A stretch of DNA of 64,000 nucleotides from Martinezella multihospitum (GTDB taxonomy: Bacteria; Pseudomonadota; Alphaproteobacteria; Rhizobiales; Rhizobiaceae): NCBI RefSeq assembly GCF_900094585.1, contig NZ_FMAG01000006.1:62001-126000 (forward strand). Reading direction: 5' to 3'. Made by a program: the position numbers and the translations under genes. Positions 35,025 through 44,490 of the stretch are shown one piece after another (positions within the stretch are counted from its first letter, which is position 1; each line of letters starts with the position of its first letter). The notes under the pieces are model-generated. The model saw nothing but the letters and a program-made list of their open reading frames with translations. It searched no databases and was not told the DNA's origin.

Positions 35025-35504
35025 ATGAGCGAGGCTTCAGACGGTAAAAGGACCGATACGGCTTTCCGAATAATTCGCTCGACGCCACACGCGATCTTCA
35101 AAGCATTCCTCGATCCCAAAGCATTGGCCTCGTGGCTTGCGCCGAAAGGCATGACCTGCCGCATCCACGTCTTCGAACCGCATGAAGGCGGCGGTTATCG
35201 AATGGCGCTATCCTATGACGCACCGGATCATTCGACACCTGGAAAATCCTCCGAGCATATTGACATCGTCTCGGGTCGGTTCCTCGAGATCGTGCCGACT
35301 GAACGCATCGTTCAGGCGGTGGATTTCGAATCCTATGATGCAGCATTCGGCGGGACGATGATCATGACCTGGTCATTGGCAGAGGTTCCGACCGGCACAA
35401 GGGTCACCATAATTTGCGAGAACGTGCCTTACGGCATCAGCAGAGAAGATCATGACGAGGGACTGAAATCGACCCTCGAAAATCTGGCCAACCATCTGGA
35501 ATAA
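35025..35504 (+). CDS. SRPBCC/AHSA1 family protein
   Basis: 159 residues. AGGGAGGA stands upstream of the ATG. START-like helix-grip fold with AHSA1 features: STPHAIFKAFLDPKALASWL, MTCRIHVFEPHEGGGYRM and the long C-terminal helix after GISREDHDEGL. It probably binds a small hydrophobic ligand; none can be named. It is monocistronic. Confidence 0.88.
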   Translation: MSEASDGKRTDTAFRIIRSTPHAIFKAFLDPKALASWLAPKGMTCRIHVFEPHEGGGYRMALSYDAPDHSTPGKSSEHIDIVSGRFLEIVPTERIVQAVDFESYDAAFGGTMIMTWSLAEVPTGTRVTIICENVPYGISREDHDEGLKSTLENLANHLE

Positions 35505-35792
35505 AAGCCAAAAGCGTCTGCTTCATTGCTGTATCGATATCCGCTTTAGTTCCATAATCTATCTTATCTGATGTCTGTATGTAGCCGGGTGGGTTCAAGG
35601 ATGAAGTGCGACTTGCGAATGATGCCAATGGGTTGTCACTCGCAAGGAAAACGCAATGAGACGCGCCGCCCCCGCATCGATCCGGATAAACAGCGCTTAT
35701 CCTTCAGCGTCGATCCGATCCATCTGAATAGCCTCTTCGCCGTTCAAGCAAACCGAGGTGGTAAACTGAACATCAATCGCCCGGCAGGCCCA

Positions 35793-36533
35793 TCATGCCT
35801 CCAATGCCATGACGACGATCCAGGCCTGCCATCGGACACCCGGGATTTTCAGGAGCAGATTATCGATCTGCTTGCCAGTACCCCGGACCGCGGTACCGAA
35901 CGGGCTCTTGCGAAACGGAATGGAAGCAAGCGCAGCGAGCCCGAAGAATTCCAGATCACACTTCGAGAAATATTTGCGCACAATCTCGAAGTCCGATTTC
36001 AAAAGCGGATGCTCATCGACAGTACGGGCCTCGGGCGTCCGGTTGCGATAGAGATTGATCACGGGATTGTGGCCGAGCGGCTCGAAGAAGAAGGCTTTGC
36101 CGCCGGGTCGCAGCACCCGCCGGATCTCGCTAAGCGATTTCTCCAGGACGAGGTGGTGCAGGATGCCGCTACCGAAAACAACGTCAAAGCCCGCTGACGG
36201 CAGATTCATATCCTCCGCGTTATCGACCTGGAACGTTACGTTGTCGATTCCGCGAAGAGCCGCCGTATTTGTGGCCTGTTCAATGGCGACGTCCGAAATG
36301 TCGATACCGGTAATCCGCTTGGCGGAGTGTGCCAGACCAATACTGCTCATGCCGTTTGAGCAACCGTATTCGAGCACGTCCCTTTCAGGACAGGCCGCCC
36401 TCACCTGTCGCCAATAGGCGTCCACAGCGGGCTTTACGGCGAAATAGAATGAGTCCTCTTTGCGCTCCTCCACCGCACCGAAGCGTTCATTGTGAAAGTC
36501 TCGCTCACGCGCCAAACGTGCATCATACGTCAT
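35793..36533 (-). CDS. Class I SAM-dependent methyltransferase
   Basis: 246 residues from the ATG complementary to 36531-36533, with GGGAGGA upstream. Motif I is VLEYGCSNGMSSIGLA, motif II is VTFQVDNAEDMNLPSAGFDV, and HHLVLEKSLSEIRRVLRPGG is typical of Methyltransf_11. The C-terminal third is longer than the minimal fold. Substrate unknown; no biosynthetic neighbours. Confidence 0.88.
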   Translation of the reverse strand: MTYDARLARERDFHNERFGAVEERKEDSFYFAVKPAVDAYWRQVRAACPERDVLEYGCSNGMSSIGLAHSAKRITGIDISDVAIEQATNTAALRGIDNVTFQVDNAEDMNLPSAGFDVVFGSGILHHLVLEKSLSEIRRVLRPGGKAFFFEPLGHNPVINLYRNRTPEARTVDEHPLLKSDFEIVRKYFSKCDLEFFGLAALASIPFRKSPFGTAVRGTGKQIDNLLLKIPGVRWQAWIVVMALEA

Positions 36534-36992
36534 CCCGGTCCTCCCAACTTGACCTAATGCGTTGAAATGTTTGCGAAATCTATCTTGCAAGGAGCATCAG
36601 ACCGGCCGCGGCCCACGATGGATCCTTCATTTTCGGAGAATAACAACTGAAACCAGATATCTCCGCCTACGCGAATTCGCAGTTCGGCGCTGATTCCTGC
36701 CAGAACATGACAAGCGCAGCGAACAAGCAACTTCCGCTGTAGACATAGGGCAGCCCGCCAGTTCGGCAATCACCGCTATTCATGATAAGCGAGCCTTCTC
36801 AGCGATCCCTCGCGAAAATACCTCGGATGAAGAGCAGCAGTCGAAGTTTTCATCGCACGTTTGCACGAAGAAACCCGATCCTCTACCCTCCACGACAGAC
36901 ACGACGCGGTAGGATCAGCTTCTTAGCGGAGCCGCGCTCTTGTCGGCTGCCCAAAGATGGGTGGCTGGCTGGATGCTGAAATCAGGCCGAAC
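36534..36992. other. 459-bp intergenic region
   Basis: Between the methyltransferase and the D,D-carboxypeptidase genes, both leftward. Only short frames without ribosome sites are present. It holds the methyltransferase promoter region; nothing else is recognised. Confidence 0.5.
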
Positions 36993-37847
36993 TCAGTTGG
37001 CCGAGCTTTGCTTGGGAGTTCCGGTTGATACCGTGGCTGTTTTCGCCACCGGGGCCAGATACATATCCAGAAGGTTCGCCATCTTGTCGTCACGAATCTG
37101 CGCGGTCTTTTCACCCATGACGACGCCGACGACACGGCGGCCGTTCTTCGAGGCGGATGTCACGAGGTTATAGCCGGAGGCGTCGGTATAGCCCGTCTTG
37201 ATGCCATCGGCGCCGGCATAGCGATACATGAGATTGTTGTGGCCGCGCAGCTTCATGCCGCGGAACTTGATGCCGCGCATCGAGAAGAGCTTGAATTCCT
37301 CCGGAAAGTCTCGCATCAGCGCAACGCCGAGGGTTGCCATGTCACGGGCCGTCGTCACCTGCTCCGGGTCCGGCAGGCCCGACGGATTCTTGAAGACCGT
37401 ATTGCTCATGCCGAGCTGATGCGCCTTTGCCGTCATCATCTTACCGAAACTATCTTCGGAACCGCCAAGCTGCTCGCCGATCGCAACCGCCGCATCGTTG
37501 GCGGACAGAACGATGATGCCCTCGACAGCTTCGCGCACAGTGACCTTGCGGCCCGCGCCGACTGCGAATTTGAAGGGCTCCTTGCTCTCGGCATTCTCCG
37601 ACATGGTCAATTTCTGATCCCATTTCAGATGGCCGGCATGCAGTGCTTCAAAAGCGAGATAGAGCGTCATCATCTTGGTGAGCGATGCAGGGAAATTCAG
37701 CTCGTTCTCGTTCGATGCCTCCAGCACCTGGCCGCTATGAGCATCCACCACATAGCTCGCCTGCCCGGCCTGCGCCAACGAAGCTGCGCCAAGGAACGAC
37801 GCGGTCGAGATTGCCGCGGCGAGCAGCATGGAGGTCTTCTTGAGCAT
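36993..37847 (-). CDS. D-alanyl-D-alanine carboxypeptidase (PBP5/6 type, short)
   Basis: 284 residues with a signal peptide ending AQA (about residue 27). All three catalytic motifs are intact: Ser55-LT-Lys58, Ser115-Ala-Asn117 and Lys217-Thr-Gly219. It lacks the PBP5 C-terminal beta domain and membrane-anchoring helix, so it is shorter than the roughly 400-residue E. coli enzyme and probably soluble in the periplasm. It trims pentapeptides. It is divergent from the TonB receptor gene. Confidence 0.93.
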   Translation of the reverse strand: MLKKTSMLLAAAISTASFLGAASLAQAGQASYVVDAHSGQVLEASNENELNFPASLTKMMTLYLAFEALHAGHLKWDQKLTMSENAESKEPFKFAVGAGRKVTVREAVEGIIVLSANDAAVAIGEQLGGSEDSFGKMMTAKAHQLGMSNTVFKNPSGLPDPEQVTTARDMATLGVALMRDFPEEFKLFSMRGIKFRGMKLRGHNNLMYRYAGADGIKTGYTDASGYNLVTSASKNGRRVVGVVMGEKTAQIRDDKMANLLDMYLAPVAKTATVSTGTPKQSSAN

Positions 37848-38215
37848 GGTTTGTCTGCGTTTCCTGTGATTGAAATCTGTGAGCGAGCGACGGGCGATCG
37901 AAAGTGAATATTCGTCGCTTTTCGAAGGCGATGGATCGGGCAAATCTATGGCGGAAAAAAGAACGGCGCCATGAAAAAAGGGCTATGCGGCAATAACCCC
38001 CTGCTCTTTTCAATATCGGCTGGGCCGGATCACAAGCGCTTGATGACGCCGGTGCCCTGCCCTGCGCATCCCATCTCCTCCGGCATAGCGGGCTTTCACA
38101 ATAACTTTATGCATAAACATGATTATTATACTCATATATTATTGACGATTCCGAGCTTCGTCTTTACACACTCACGCGCCGGTTGTGATTTTGAGAAAGA
38201 GGGGGCGGATCTTCC
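37848..38215. other. Divergent control region of dac and the siderophore receptor
   Basis: An AT-rich block at 38100-38155 contains the perfect palindrome TTTATGCATAAA (38106-38117), upstream of the receptor gene. No gene is seen. Iron-dependent control is plausible but the site does not match a known iron box well enough to name. Confidence 0.45.
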
Positions 38216-40384
38216 ATGATGGCATGCTTGAATAACAATGACATAAGACGCAGGAGCTCCGGCGTGACAACTGCCACCTCGGCATTTGCGCTCGCCCTGT
38301 CACTGTCAGGAAATGCCTTCGCTCAGGAAGGCGGCGAAAGCGCTACACAGTTGGAGCCGATCATCGTCGAAGGCGCCGGATCCGAGCGGAACGACGACAG
38401 GACCGTAACGGCAAAGCGCAGCCGCGGCGCGACCAAGATCAGCACGCCGCTAATCGAGACGCCCCGTTCCGTTTCCGTCATCACCAAGAAGGAATTGGAG
38501 GAGCGAGCGGCCAGCAATATCGTCGAAGCCGTACGCTATACGGCCGGCGTCACTACCGCTTCGACCGGTTTCGACCCGCGCTATGATGTGATCATGCTGC
38601 GCGGCCAGGTGCTGTCGCTGAACGGCGATTATCGCGACGGCCTGCGCCAATACTACGTCAACTACGGCAATTTCCCGACCGAGCCCTACTCCCTGGAGCG
38701 CGTCGAAGTCGTCAAGGGACCGGTTTCGGTACTCTACGGCTCCGGTTCGCCGGGCGGGATCATCAACAAGGTTTCAAAAGAGCCGCTCGATCAGCCATTT
38801 CACGAAGTCGGCATTCTCTGGGGAACGAAGGATCGCGCGCAGGCGACCTTCGATTTCAGCGGTCCGGTCAAGCAGGACGACGACCATCTCTTCTATCGGC
38901 TGACGGGCCTTGCGCGTGCCGGCGATACCAATTTCGACATTGCCGACGACCGCTACATGCTGCAGCCCTCGTTGCGCTGGAATCCGGATGCGGCAACCTC
39001 CCTCACCCTCTACGGATTGCTGCAGGCAGACGAGAGCGATGGAAGCCCCGGCGCAGTCATAGCGCCGGATGGCCGTGTCCTCGACATTCGTGCCAGCGAT
39101 CCGGATTATGACCATCAGAAGGTTCGCCAGCAGCAGATCGGCTACCGCTTCGAACACGAATTCGACAACGGCCTCACCTTCCGCCAGCACGCCCGCTACT
39201 CCCACATGGATCTGCGCACGCGCTATCTGAGCGTCGCCAGTTGGACCGGCACGATCGCGCATCGCAGCGCGACGGCCTTGCGTGACGACGCCCATATCTT
39301 CCAGGTCGACAATCAGCTCGAAGCGAAATTCGACACCGGCCCACTCGCCCATACCATGCTGTTCGGGCTCGACTATACCTACCTGACCTCATCCTTCGGC
39401 TACGGTCTCGATTGGGTCACGAACCCCGCCTACGATCTCGATATCGCCAATCCGCGCTACGGCGTTTCTGGTCCGACGCCGGACTATAATTTCTCGCTGC
39501 TTGACAAGCACATCAGCCAGACAGGCATCTACGCGCTCGATCAGATCGAACTCGACAGATGGCGGTTCACGCTCGGTGCGCGCCAGACCTGGGTCAAGCA
39601 GACGCTCGACACCACCTACCCCACATCAGGCACAAGCGACCATCAATCGGAGACGAATAGCGCGACCTCCGTTCAGGCCGGCGCACTTTATCTCTTCGAC
39701 AACGGCATCGCGCCCTTTGCCAATTATGCCACCTCCTTCGATCCGGTAACAATGCGCTCGGCTTCCGGACGCGTGCTGGAGCCGACGAAAGGCGAACAGT
39801 TCGAGGCAGGCGTGAAATACCAGCCGCCGGGGACGAATATTCTTCTCTCTGCGACCGCCTATCATCTGATCGAAAGGAACAAGCCTCAATTGGTCAATCC
39901 GCTGCTGCTCGCCTACCAGTCGCTCGGGGAAGTGACGACCAAGGGGCTGGAGCTCGAAGCACGCACGGCGCTCGATTCCGGGCTCGACCTGATCGCCACC
40001 TATACGCTGAGCCGTTCAGAGATCACCGAGGGCGAGAATGCCGGCAAGGAAGTCGCAGCAAGGCCCCGCCATGTGGCATCATTGTGGGCAAACTATACAT
40101 TTGAGGAAGACTCCGCTGCTGCGGGGCTGAGCGTCGGAGCTGGCCTGCGCTACAGCGGCAGGAACTATACCGACAATACGAACACCGCCGAAAACACCTC
40201 AACTTTTTATGTCGATGCCGGAATGAGCTACGATTTCGGCGCTGCGAACAAGGATTATGACGGCCTGATTGCGGCGGTGAACGTGCGGAATATCGCAAAC
40301 CATCGCGACGCGATGTGCGAAAGCGGTTTCTGCTATCTGGGACAAGGCCGCAACGTCACCGCCTCTCTCAAATACCGCTGGTAG
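38216..40384 (+). CDS. TonB-dependent siderophore receptor
   Basis: 722 residues. The signal peptide ends near AFAQ, followed by the TonB-box region and the plug domain (RGATKISTPLIETPRSVSVI, VEVVKGPVSVLYGSGSPGGI). The 22-strand barrel ends in the aromatic YRW. The C-terminal CESGFCYLGQGR is the paired-Cys signature of FhuA/FoxA/FhuE-like ferric hydroxamate receptors. No ABC importer or siderophore genes are adjacent, so it probably takes up xenosiderophores via a shared inner-membrane system (inference). Confidence 0.93.
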   Translation: MMACLNNNDIRRRSSGVTTATSAFALALSLSGNAFAQEGGESATQLEPIIVEGAGSERNDDRTVTAKRSRGATKISTPLIETPRSVSVITKKELEERAASNIVEAVRYTAGVTTASTGFDPRYDVIMLRGQVLSLNGDYRDGLRQYYVNYGNFPTEPYSLERVEVVKGPVSVLYGSGSPGGIINKVSKEPLDQPFHEVGILWGTKDRAQATFDFSGPVKQDDDHLFYRLTGLARAGDTNFDIADDRYMLQPSLRWNPDAATSLTLYGLLQADESDGSPGAVIAPDGRVLDIRASDPDYDHQKVRQQQIGYRFEHEFDNGLTFRQHARYSHMDLRTRYLSVASWTGTIAHRSATALRDDAHIFQVDNQLEAKFDTGPLAHTMLFGLDYTYLTSSFGYGLDWVTNPAYDLDIANPRYGVSGPTPDYNFSLLDKHISQTGIYALDQIELDRWRFTLGARQTWVKQTLDTTYPTSGTSDHQSETNSATSVQAGALYLFDNGIAPFANYATSFDPVTMRSASGRVLEPTKGEQFEAGVKYQPPGTNILLSATAYHLIERNKPQLVNPLLLAYQSLGEVTTKGLELEARTALDSGLDLIATYTLSRSEITEGENAGKEVAARPRHVASLWANYTFEEDSAAAGLSVGAGLRYSGRNYTDNTNTAENTSTFYVDAGMSYDFGAANKDYDGLIAAVNVRNIANHRDAMCESGFCYLGQGRNVTASLKYRW

Positions 40385-40403
40385 CCGCATCAAGAACACC
40401 ACT

Positions 40404-40444
40404 GCTCAAAGGCGTTCGGCCCGATGGCTCGCGCGCCTTTGAGC
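40404..40444. terminator. Hairpin between convergent receptor and DUF1127 genes
   Basis: 11-bp stem GCTCAAAGGCG / CGCCTTTGAGC (40404-40414, 40434-40444) with a 19-nt loop and no long T-run; terminator-like. Confidence 0.5.
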
Positions 40445-40452
40445 GACATGCT

Positions 40453-40677
40453 TTATCCCCAAAACCAGGACTTGTTGACCTCGGCACGTGCTTCGGCGGG
40501 CGTCATGCCGATATCGCGAAGCTGATCATCGGTAAGGTCACGCAGGTCCCACCTCGTTTCACGCTTTTCGAGATAGACCAGAAATCTCGCCAGCGCCCTC
40601 CGCAAAATTCCGCGCCTTCGCGGACCACTACCTGCACCTGCCGCTGCAAGCATCGGCCTATCGACATCGGTGGTCAT
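40453..40677 (-). CDS. DUF1127 domain small protein
   Basis: 74 residues. The ATG complementary to 40675-40677 is chosen because AAGGAG is 7 nt upstream; the ATG at 40683 abuts that site. The C-terminal DUF1127 motif is clear: RWDLRDLTDDQLRDIGMTPAEA, preceded by a basic Arg-rich helix. In Agrobacterium and Rhodobacter, DUF1127 proteins influence RNA turnover and small-RNA or phosphate responses. It is divergent from lysR and may be its target. Confidence 0.85.
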   Translation of the reverse strand: MTTDVDRPMLAAAGAGSGPRRRGILRRALARFLVYLEKRETRWDLRDLTDDQLRDIGMTPAEARAEVNKSWFWG

Positions 40678-40743
40678 TTTCATGCTCCTTGGGGCTCGTA
40701 TCAACATGGCCTTAGGATGCACTGGCGTAAGCAATGAATGAAG

Positions 40744-40769
40744 CTTATGCTATTTATACAATCCATAAG
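40744..40769. promoter_or_regulatory. Candidate LysR operator between DUF1127 gene and lysR
   Basis: CTTATG (40744-40749) and CATAAG (40764-40769), an inverted repeat in the 103-bp divergent region, where LysR-type regulators usually bind. Confidence 0.35.
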
Positions 40770-40780
40770 GAATTCTTCTG

Positions 40781-41671
40781 TTGCTCAATCTGGATCAGCT
40801 AGCCGCTTTCCTCAGCGTGGTCGATCTCGGCAGTTTCACGGCTGCTGCCGATAAGGTCGGGCTGACGCAGCCAGCCGTCAGCCTGCAGGTGAAACTGCTG
40901 GAACAACGCCTTGGCGTGAAACTGATCGAGCGTGTGGGACGACGGGCGCAGCCCTCGCCGGCCGGACTTGATCTGCTACCGCATGCGCGGCGCATCATCG
41001 AGGCCTGCTCCATGGCAGAGGAAGCAATGACGCCTTTTCGCGAGGGATCGGTCGGCCGTGTGCGGATCGGCAGCGGCGGCACGGCCTCGATCCATCTCCT
41101 GCCGCGCGCCATCGCCATGGCAAAGAAACGCATGCCTGATCTCGAGATCATCGTCCGCATCGGCAATATCGACGAGATTCTGCGGGATCTCGAAGCCAAT
41201 GCGCTGGATCTCGCAGTAGTGGCCCTGCCCGCTGTCGGTCGTTCTCTCGAGGTCGAAGCATTCCATGAGGACGAGCTTTTGGCCGTCGCCCCCAAAGGAA
41301 GCGTAATGCCGGATGGCGGGCCTGATGTGGAATTCATGAAGGAGAGGACGCTGTTGCTCTACGAAGGCGGCAACACACGTCGCGCGACGAACGAATGGTT
41401 CGAGGCAGGAGGTGTCCGTCCAGAACCGGCCATGGAGTTCGGTAGCGTCGAGGCCATCAAGGAGCTGGTCGCTGCGGGTCTCGGATGGTCCATCCTCCCG
41501 GACATGGCGCTGAGACGCGACAGGTCCGATCTTCTGGTGACGTCGCCGCTCAGGCCGAGACTGGTTCGGCAGCTCGGGATAGTCCTGCGCCGGGACAAGC
41601 ATCTCACGAAGGGCCTTCGCGAGATCATGAAATCGCTGCGTGAAATTCAGGCAATGGAACACATGGTATGA
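40781..41671 (+). CDS. LysR family transcriptional regulator
   Basis: 296 residues from a TTG at 40781 with AAGGAA upstream; no in-frame ATG stands near the N-terminus. The winged helix-turn-helix is LGSFTAAADKVGLTQPAVSL, and the substrate-binding domain starts at VGRVRIGSGGTASIHLLPRA. It is divergent from the DUF1127 gene. Effector unknown. Confidence 0.92.
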   Translation: MLNLDQLAAFLSVVDLGSFTAAADKVGLTQPAVSLQVKLLEQRLGVKLIERVGRRAQPSPAGLDLLPHARRIIEACSMAEEAMTPFREGSVGRVRIGSGGTASIHLLPRAIAMAKKRMPDLEIIVRIGNIDEILRDLEANALDLAVVALPAVGRSLEVEAFHEDELLAVAPKGSVMPDGGPDVEFMKERTLLLYEGGNTRRATNEWFEAGGVRPEPAMEFGSVEAIKELVAAGLGWSILPDMALRRDRSDLLVTSPLRPRLVRQLGIVLRRDKHLTKGLREIMKSLREIQAMEHMV

Positions 41672-41715
41672 CTGCGGCTGGATGCTCGTCGAACACCCGG
41701 CCGCGGCGAGATCGG

Positions 41716-42372
41716 TTATTTGAGCCGCTTGCGACGCTCGATCTCCTCTTCGGACGGATTCGGCCCGACGAAGGAGCCGGTCTTCACCGGGCCATCCGGC
41801 TGGTAGGTCGCAAAAATGACGCCGTTAGAGGACGACTGGGTACGCAGCAGTTTCATTGCGGCGGGAACCACCCCGCCGGCGAACAGCTTCTTGCCGCCGC
41901 CCAGCACGACCGGAAAGATCACCAGCTTGAATTCGTCGATCAGCCCGTGACGCAATAAGGTCTGGATAAGGTCGCCACTGCCCTGAATGAGAAGGTCCGG
42001 TCCGTCGTCTGCTTTCAACTCCTTGATCGCCACCACAACATCCTTGCCGAGCGACTGGCTTCTATTCCATTTCAGCTTGGCATCGCCATGCGTTGCGACG
42101 TATTTGACAACGCTGTTGAATCGCTGGCCGATTGGATCGTCGTCGCCTGCATAGGGCCAAAAGGCTGCGAAAATATCGTAAGTCTTGCGTCCGAGCAGCA
42201 GATCGAACGGCTTTTCGAACAATTCGAAGAGCGCCTTGCCAGTTTCTTCGTCGGCATGCGGGAATACCCAGCCACCATACTCAAAACCGCCGGTCGGGTC
42301 CTCATCCGGACCGCCGGGTGCCTGCATGACGCCATCGAGACTGATGAATGTTGCCGCTACAACTTTGCGCAT
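41716..42372 (-). CDS. Dihydrofolate reductase/RibD C-terminal family protein
   Basis: 218 residues. The ATG complementary to 42370-42372 follows AAAGGAGGA. Typical features: VVAATFISLDGVMQAPGGPD, LLGRKTYDIFAAFWP, LLIQGSGDLIQTLLRHGLID and LGGGKKLF. The family (YyaP-like) binds NADPH, but a defined substrate is rarely known. Monocistronic, with no riboflavin or folate genes nearby. Confidence 0.9.
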   Translation of the reverse strand: MRKVVAATFISLDGVMQAPGGPDEDPTGGFEYGGWVFPHADEETGKALFELFEKPFDLLLGRKTYDIFAAFWPYAGDDDPIGQRFNSVVKYVATHGDAKLKWNRSQSLGKDVVVAIKELKADDGPDLLIQGSGDLIQTLLRHGLIDEFKLVIFPVVLGGGKKLFAGGVVPAAMKLLRTQSSSNGVIFATYQPDGPVKTGSFVGPNPSEEEIERRKRLK

Positions 42373-42598
42373 GATGTCCTCCTTTTCTGGCACGGTGCCC
42401 AGAGGACGTCTCGTCGGTTTCGATCCCGACATCTCATCGATTATTTTTAAACACGCAATCTAACGTTCGCGTTGGACTTGTGACCGATTGACTCTTGAAC
42501 GCCGCCACGGAATCGGCAAAATTCATCCTATCAATATTCTCCTTGAGATACGAACCCGTCTGCGGGCCCGCCTCGTTTAATTATGCCTGGATAAAAGC

Positions 42599-44488
42599 GT
42601 GAGCAGCGATTCATCAAGAAGCGCCGCGAAGCCACTGGCTTCGCGTGCGCATGTCAATGCGGTCGGTTGGGGCCAAGGCCTGTCGACGATCGTCCGGATC
42701 ACCCATATGACGCTGCGCCATCCCTGGCAGACAAGCTTCGCCATTGGGGCAACTTTTGTGGCTGCAACGTTGCAGCTGTCGATCCCGCGCCTCTTGGGCC
42801 GTGCCGTCGACCAGACGCAGACGGCGGTTGCCGGCGGTGCCGCCGGCCAGATCGCCGAGAATGCCTTGATGACAACCGCTCTGCTGCTGCTCGTCGTCAG
42901 CATTTTGCGCGGCCTGTTCACGATGGTGCAGAATTACTACAGCGAAGCCGTCGGCCACCACATGGGCTATGAGCTTCGGCTCGCCTGCTATGAGAAGATC
43001 CAGCAGCTCTCCTTCAGCTTTCACGACAAGGCCCATTCCGGCGATCTCATCACGGTCGGCCTGCTCGATCTCGAAGGCGTGCGCATGTATTTCTCCACGG
43101 CGTTGGTGCGCATGGTGCTGCTCACCATGCTGATCGGCGTCGGCGCCTATATGCTGCTATCGACCGATATCGCGCTTGGCCTGTTGGCTTTGAGCTTCGT
43201 ACCCTTCGTCGCGTGGCGCTCTTCCGTCACGCAGCTGCGATTGCGTTCGACTTGGCTCGATCTGCAGGAGCGCCTCTCGGTGCTGACGCGCGTGATGGAG
43301 GAAAATCTCGGCGGCATCCGCGTCGTCCGCGCCTTCGCCGCGCAGGCGCATGAACTCATGAAGTTCGACCGGGCCTCGCACAACGCGCTTTCGCTTGCCC
43401 ACCAGCGCGTCGGCATCCGTGTCATCAATACCAGCGCCATGAACCTCTCCTTCTTCGTGTCGATGGGGCTGGTGCTCTGGCTTGGCGGGCTGAAGGTCAT
43501 CAATGGCGAAATCAGCGTCGGTACGCTGGCCTCGTTCCTGACTTTCATGACCATTCTGCAGATGCCGGTGCGTCAGCTCGGCCTGATGGTCAATGCCTTC
43601 GCTCGAGCCTCGACCTGCGGATCGCGCCTGTTCGAGCTCCTCGATCTGGATATTCCAATCAAGGATGCGCCGGACGCCAGGCCGCTCGTCGTGACCGAAG
43701 GCACGCTGCGTTTCGAGAATGTCGACTTCAGCTATCCGGGCTCGGAAATGCGGCCGGTGCTGAAGAATATCTGTTTCGAGGCAAAGCGCGGCGAGACGAT
43801 CGGCATTGTCGGCCCGCCCGGCAGCGGCAAGTCCACCATTGCCCATCTCATTCCACGCTTTTACGACGTCACAGCCGGGCGGATCACGCTTGACGGCCAG
43901 GATATTCGCAAGGCGACGCTGCAATCGCTGCGGCAGAACGTTGCCGTCGTGCAGCAAGATTCCTTCCTGTTCACCACCAGCATCGAGAACAACATCGCCT
44001 ATGGCGACCCCTGGGCGAAGGAAACCCGCATAGAGCGCGCCGCAGAGTCGGCGCAGCTGCACAACTATATTCTTGGCCTGCCGGCCGGCTACACCACCGT
44101 CGTCGGCGAGCGCGGCGTGTCGCTCTCCGGCGGCCAGCGCCAGCGCCTGACGATCGCCCGTACCCTGATGCTGAAGCCTGCCGTGATGGTGTTCGACGAT
44201 TCCACCGCCGCGATCGACGCCGCCACCGAGCAGCGCATCCGCAGCGCCATGAAGCGCTTTGCCCGCGACCGGGTGACGCTCATTGTCGCACACAGGCTGA
44301 GCTCGCTGATGCATGCCGACCAGATCCTGTTCATCGAGGATGGTGAGATCGTCGAACGCGGCACGCATGAGCAGCTCCTGGCCGCGGGAGGGCGGTACAA
44401 GGCGCTCTACGATCTGCAGGTTCGCCCGGAGGACGATGTCGTCAAGACATCCGGCGGCACGCTCGAAAGAGCGAAAAGGGAGGTATGA
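42599..44488 (+). CDS. ABC exporter half-transporter with degenerate Walker B
   Basis: 629 residues from GTG at 42599 (no good ribosome site; the next Met would cut into the first helix). Six-helix domain then nucleotide-binding domain: Walker A GPPGSGKST, signature SLSGGQRQRL, Walker B MVFDDS with Asp534 where the catalytic Glu is expected, and H-loop VAHRLSS. It overlaps the next half-transporter by at most 4 bp, so they form a heterodimer. The Asp makes one ATP site non-catalytic, as in LmrCD or TM287/288-type exporters. Substrate unknown. Confidence 0.92.
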   Translation: MSSDSSRSAAKPLASRAHVNAVGWGQGLSTIVRITHMTLRHPWQTSFAIGATFVAATLQLSIPRLLGRAVDQTQTAVAGGAAGQIAENALMTTALLLLVVSILRGLFTMVQNYYSEAVGHHMGYELRLACYEKIQQLSFSFHDKAHSGDLITVGLLDLEGVRMYFSTALVRMVLLTMLIGVGAYMLLSTDIALGLLALSFVPFVAWRSSVTQLRLRSTWLDLQERLSVLTRVMEENLGGIRVVRAFAAQAHELMKFDRASHNALSLAHQRVGIRVINTSAMNLSFFVSMGLVLWLGGLKVINGEISVGTLASFLTFMTILQMPVRQLGLMVNAFARASTCGSRLFELLDLDIPIKDAPDARPLVVTEGTLRFENVDFSYPGSEMRPVLKNICFEAKRGETIGIVGPPGSGKSTIAHLIPRFYDVTAGRITLDGQDIRKATLQSLRQNVAVVQQDSFLFTTSIENNIAYGDPWAKETRIERAAESAQLHNYILGLPAGYTTVVGERGVSLSGGQRQRLTIARTLMLKPAVMVFDDSTAAIDAATEQRIRSAMKRFARDRVTLIVAHRLSSLMHADQILFIEDGEIVERGTHEQLLAAGGRYKALYDLQVRPEDDVVKTSGGTLERAKREV

Positions 44489-44490
44489 CA

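Noticed and set aside
36782..36979. 65-residue rightward frame in the gap before the carboxypeptidase
   Set aside because: No ribosome site and Arg/Ser-rich random composition.
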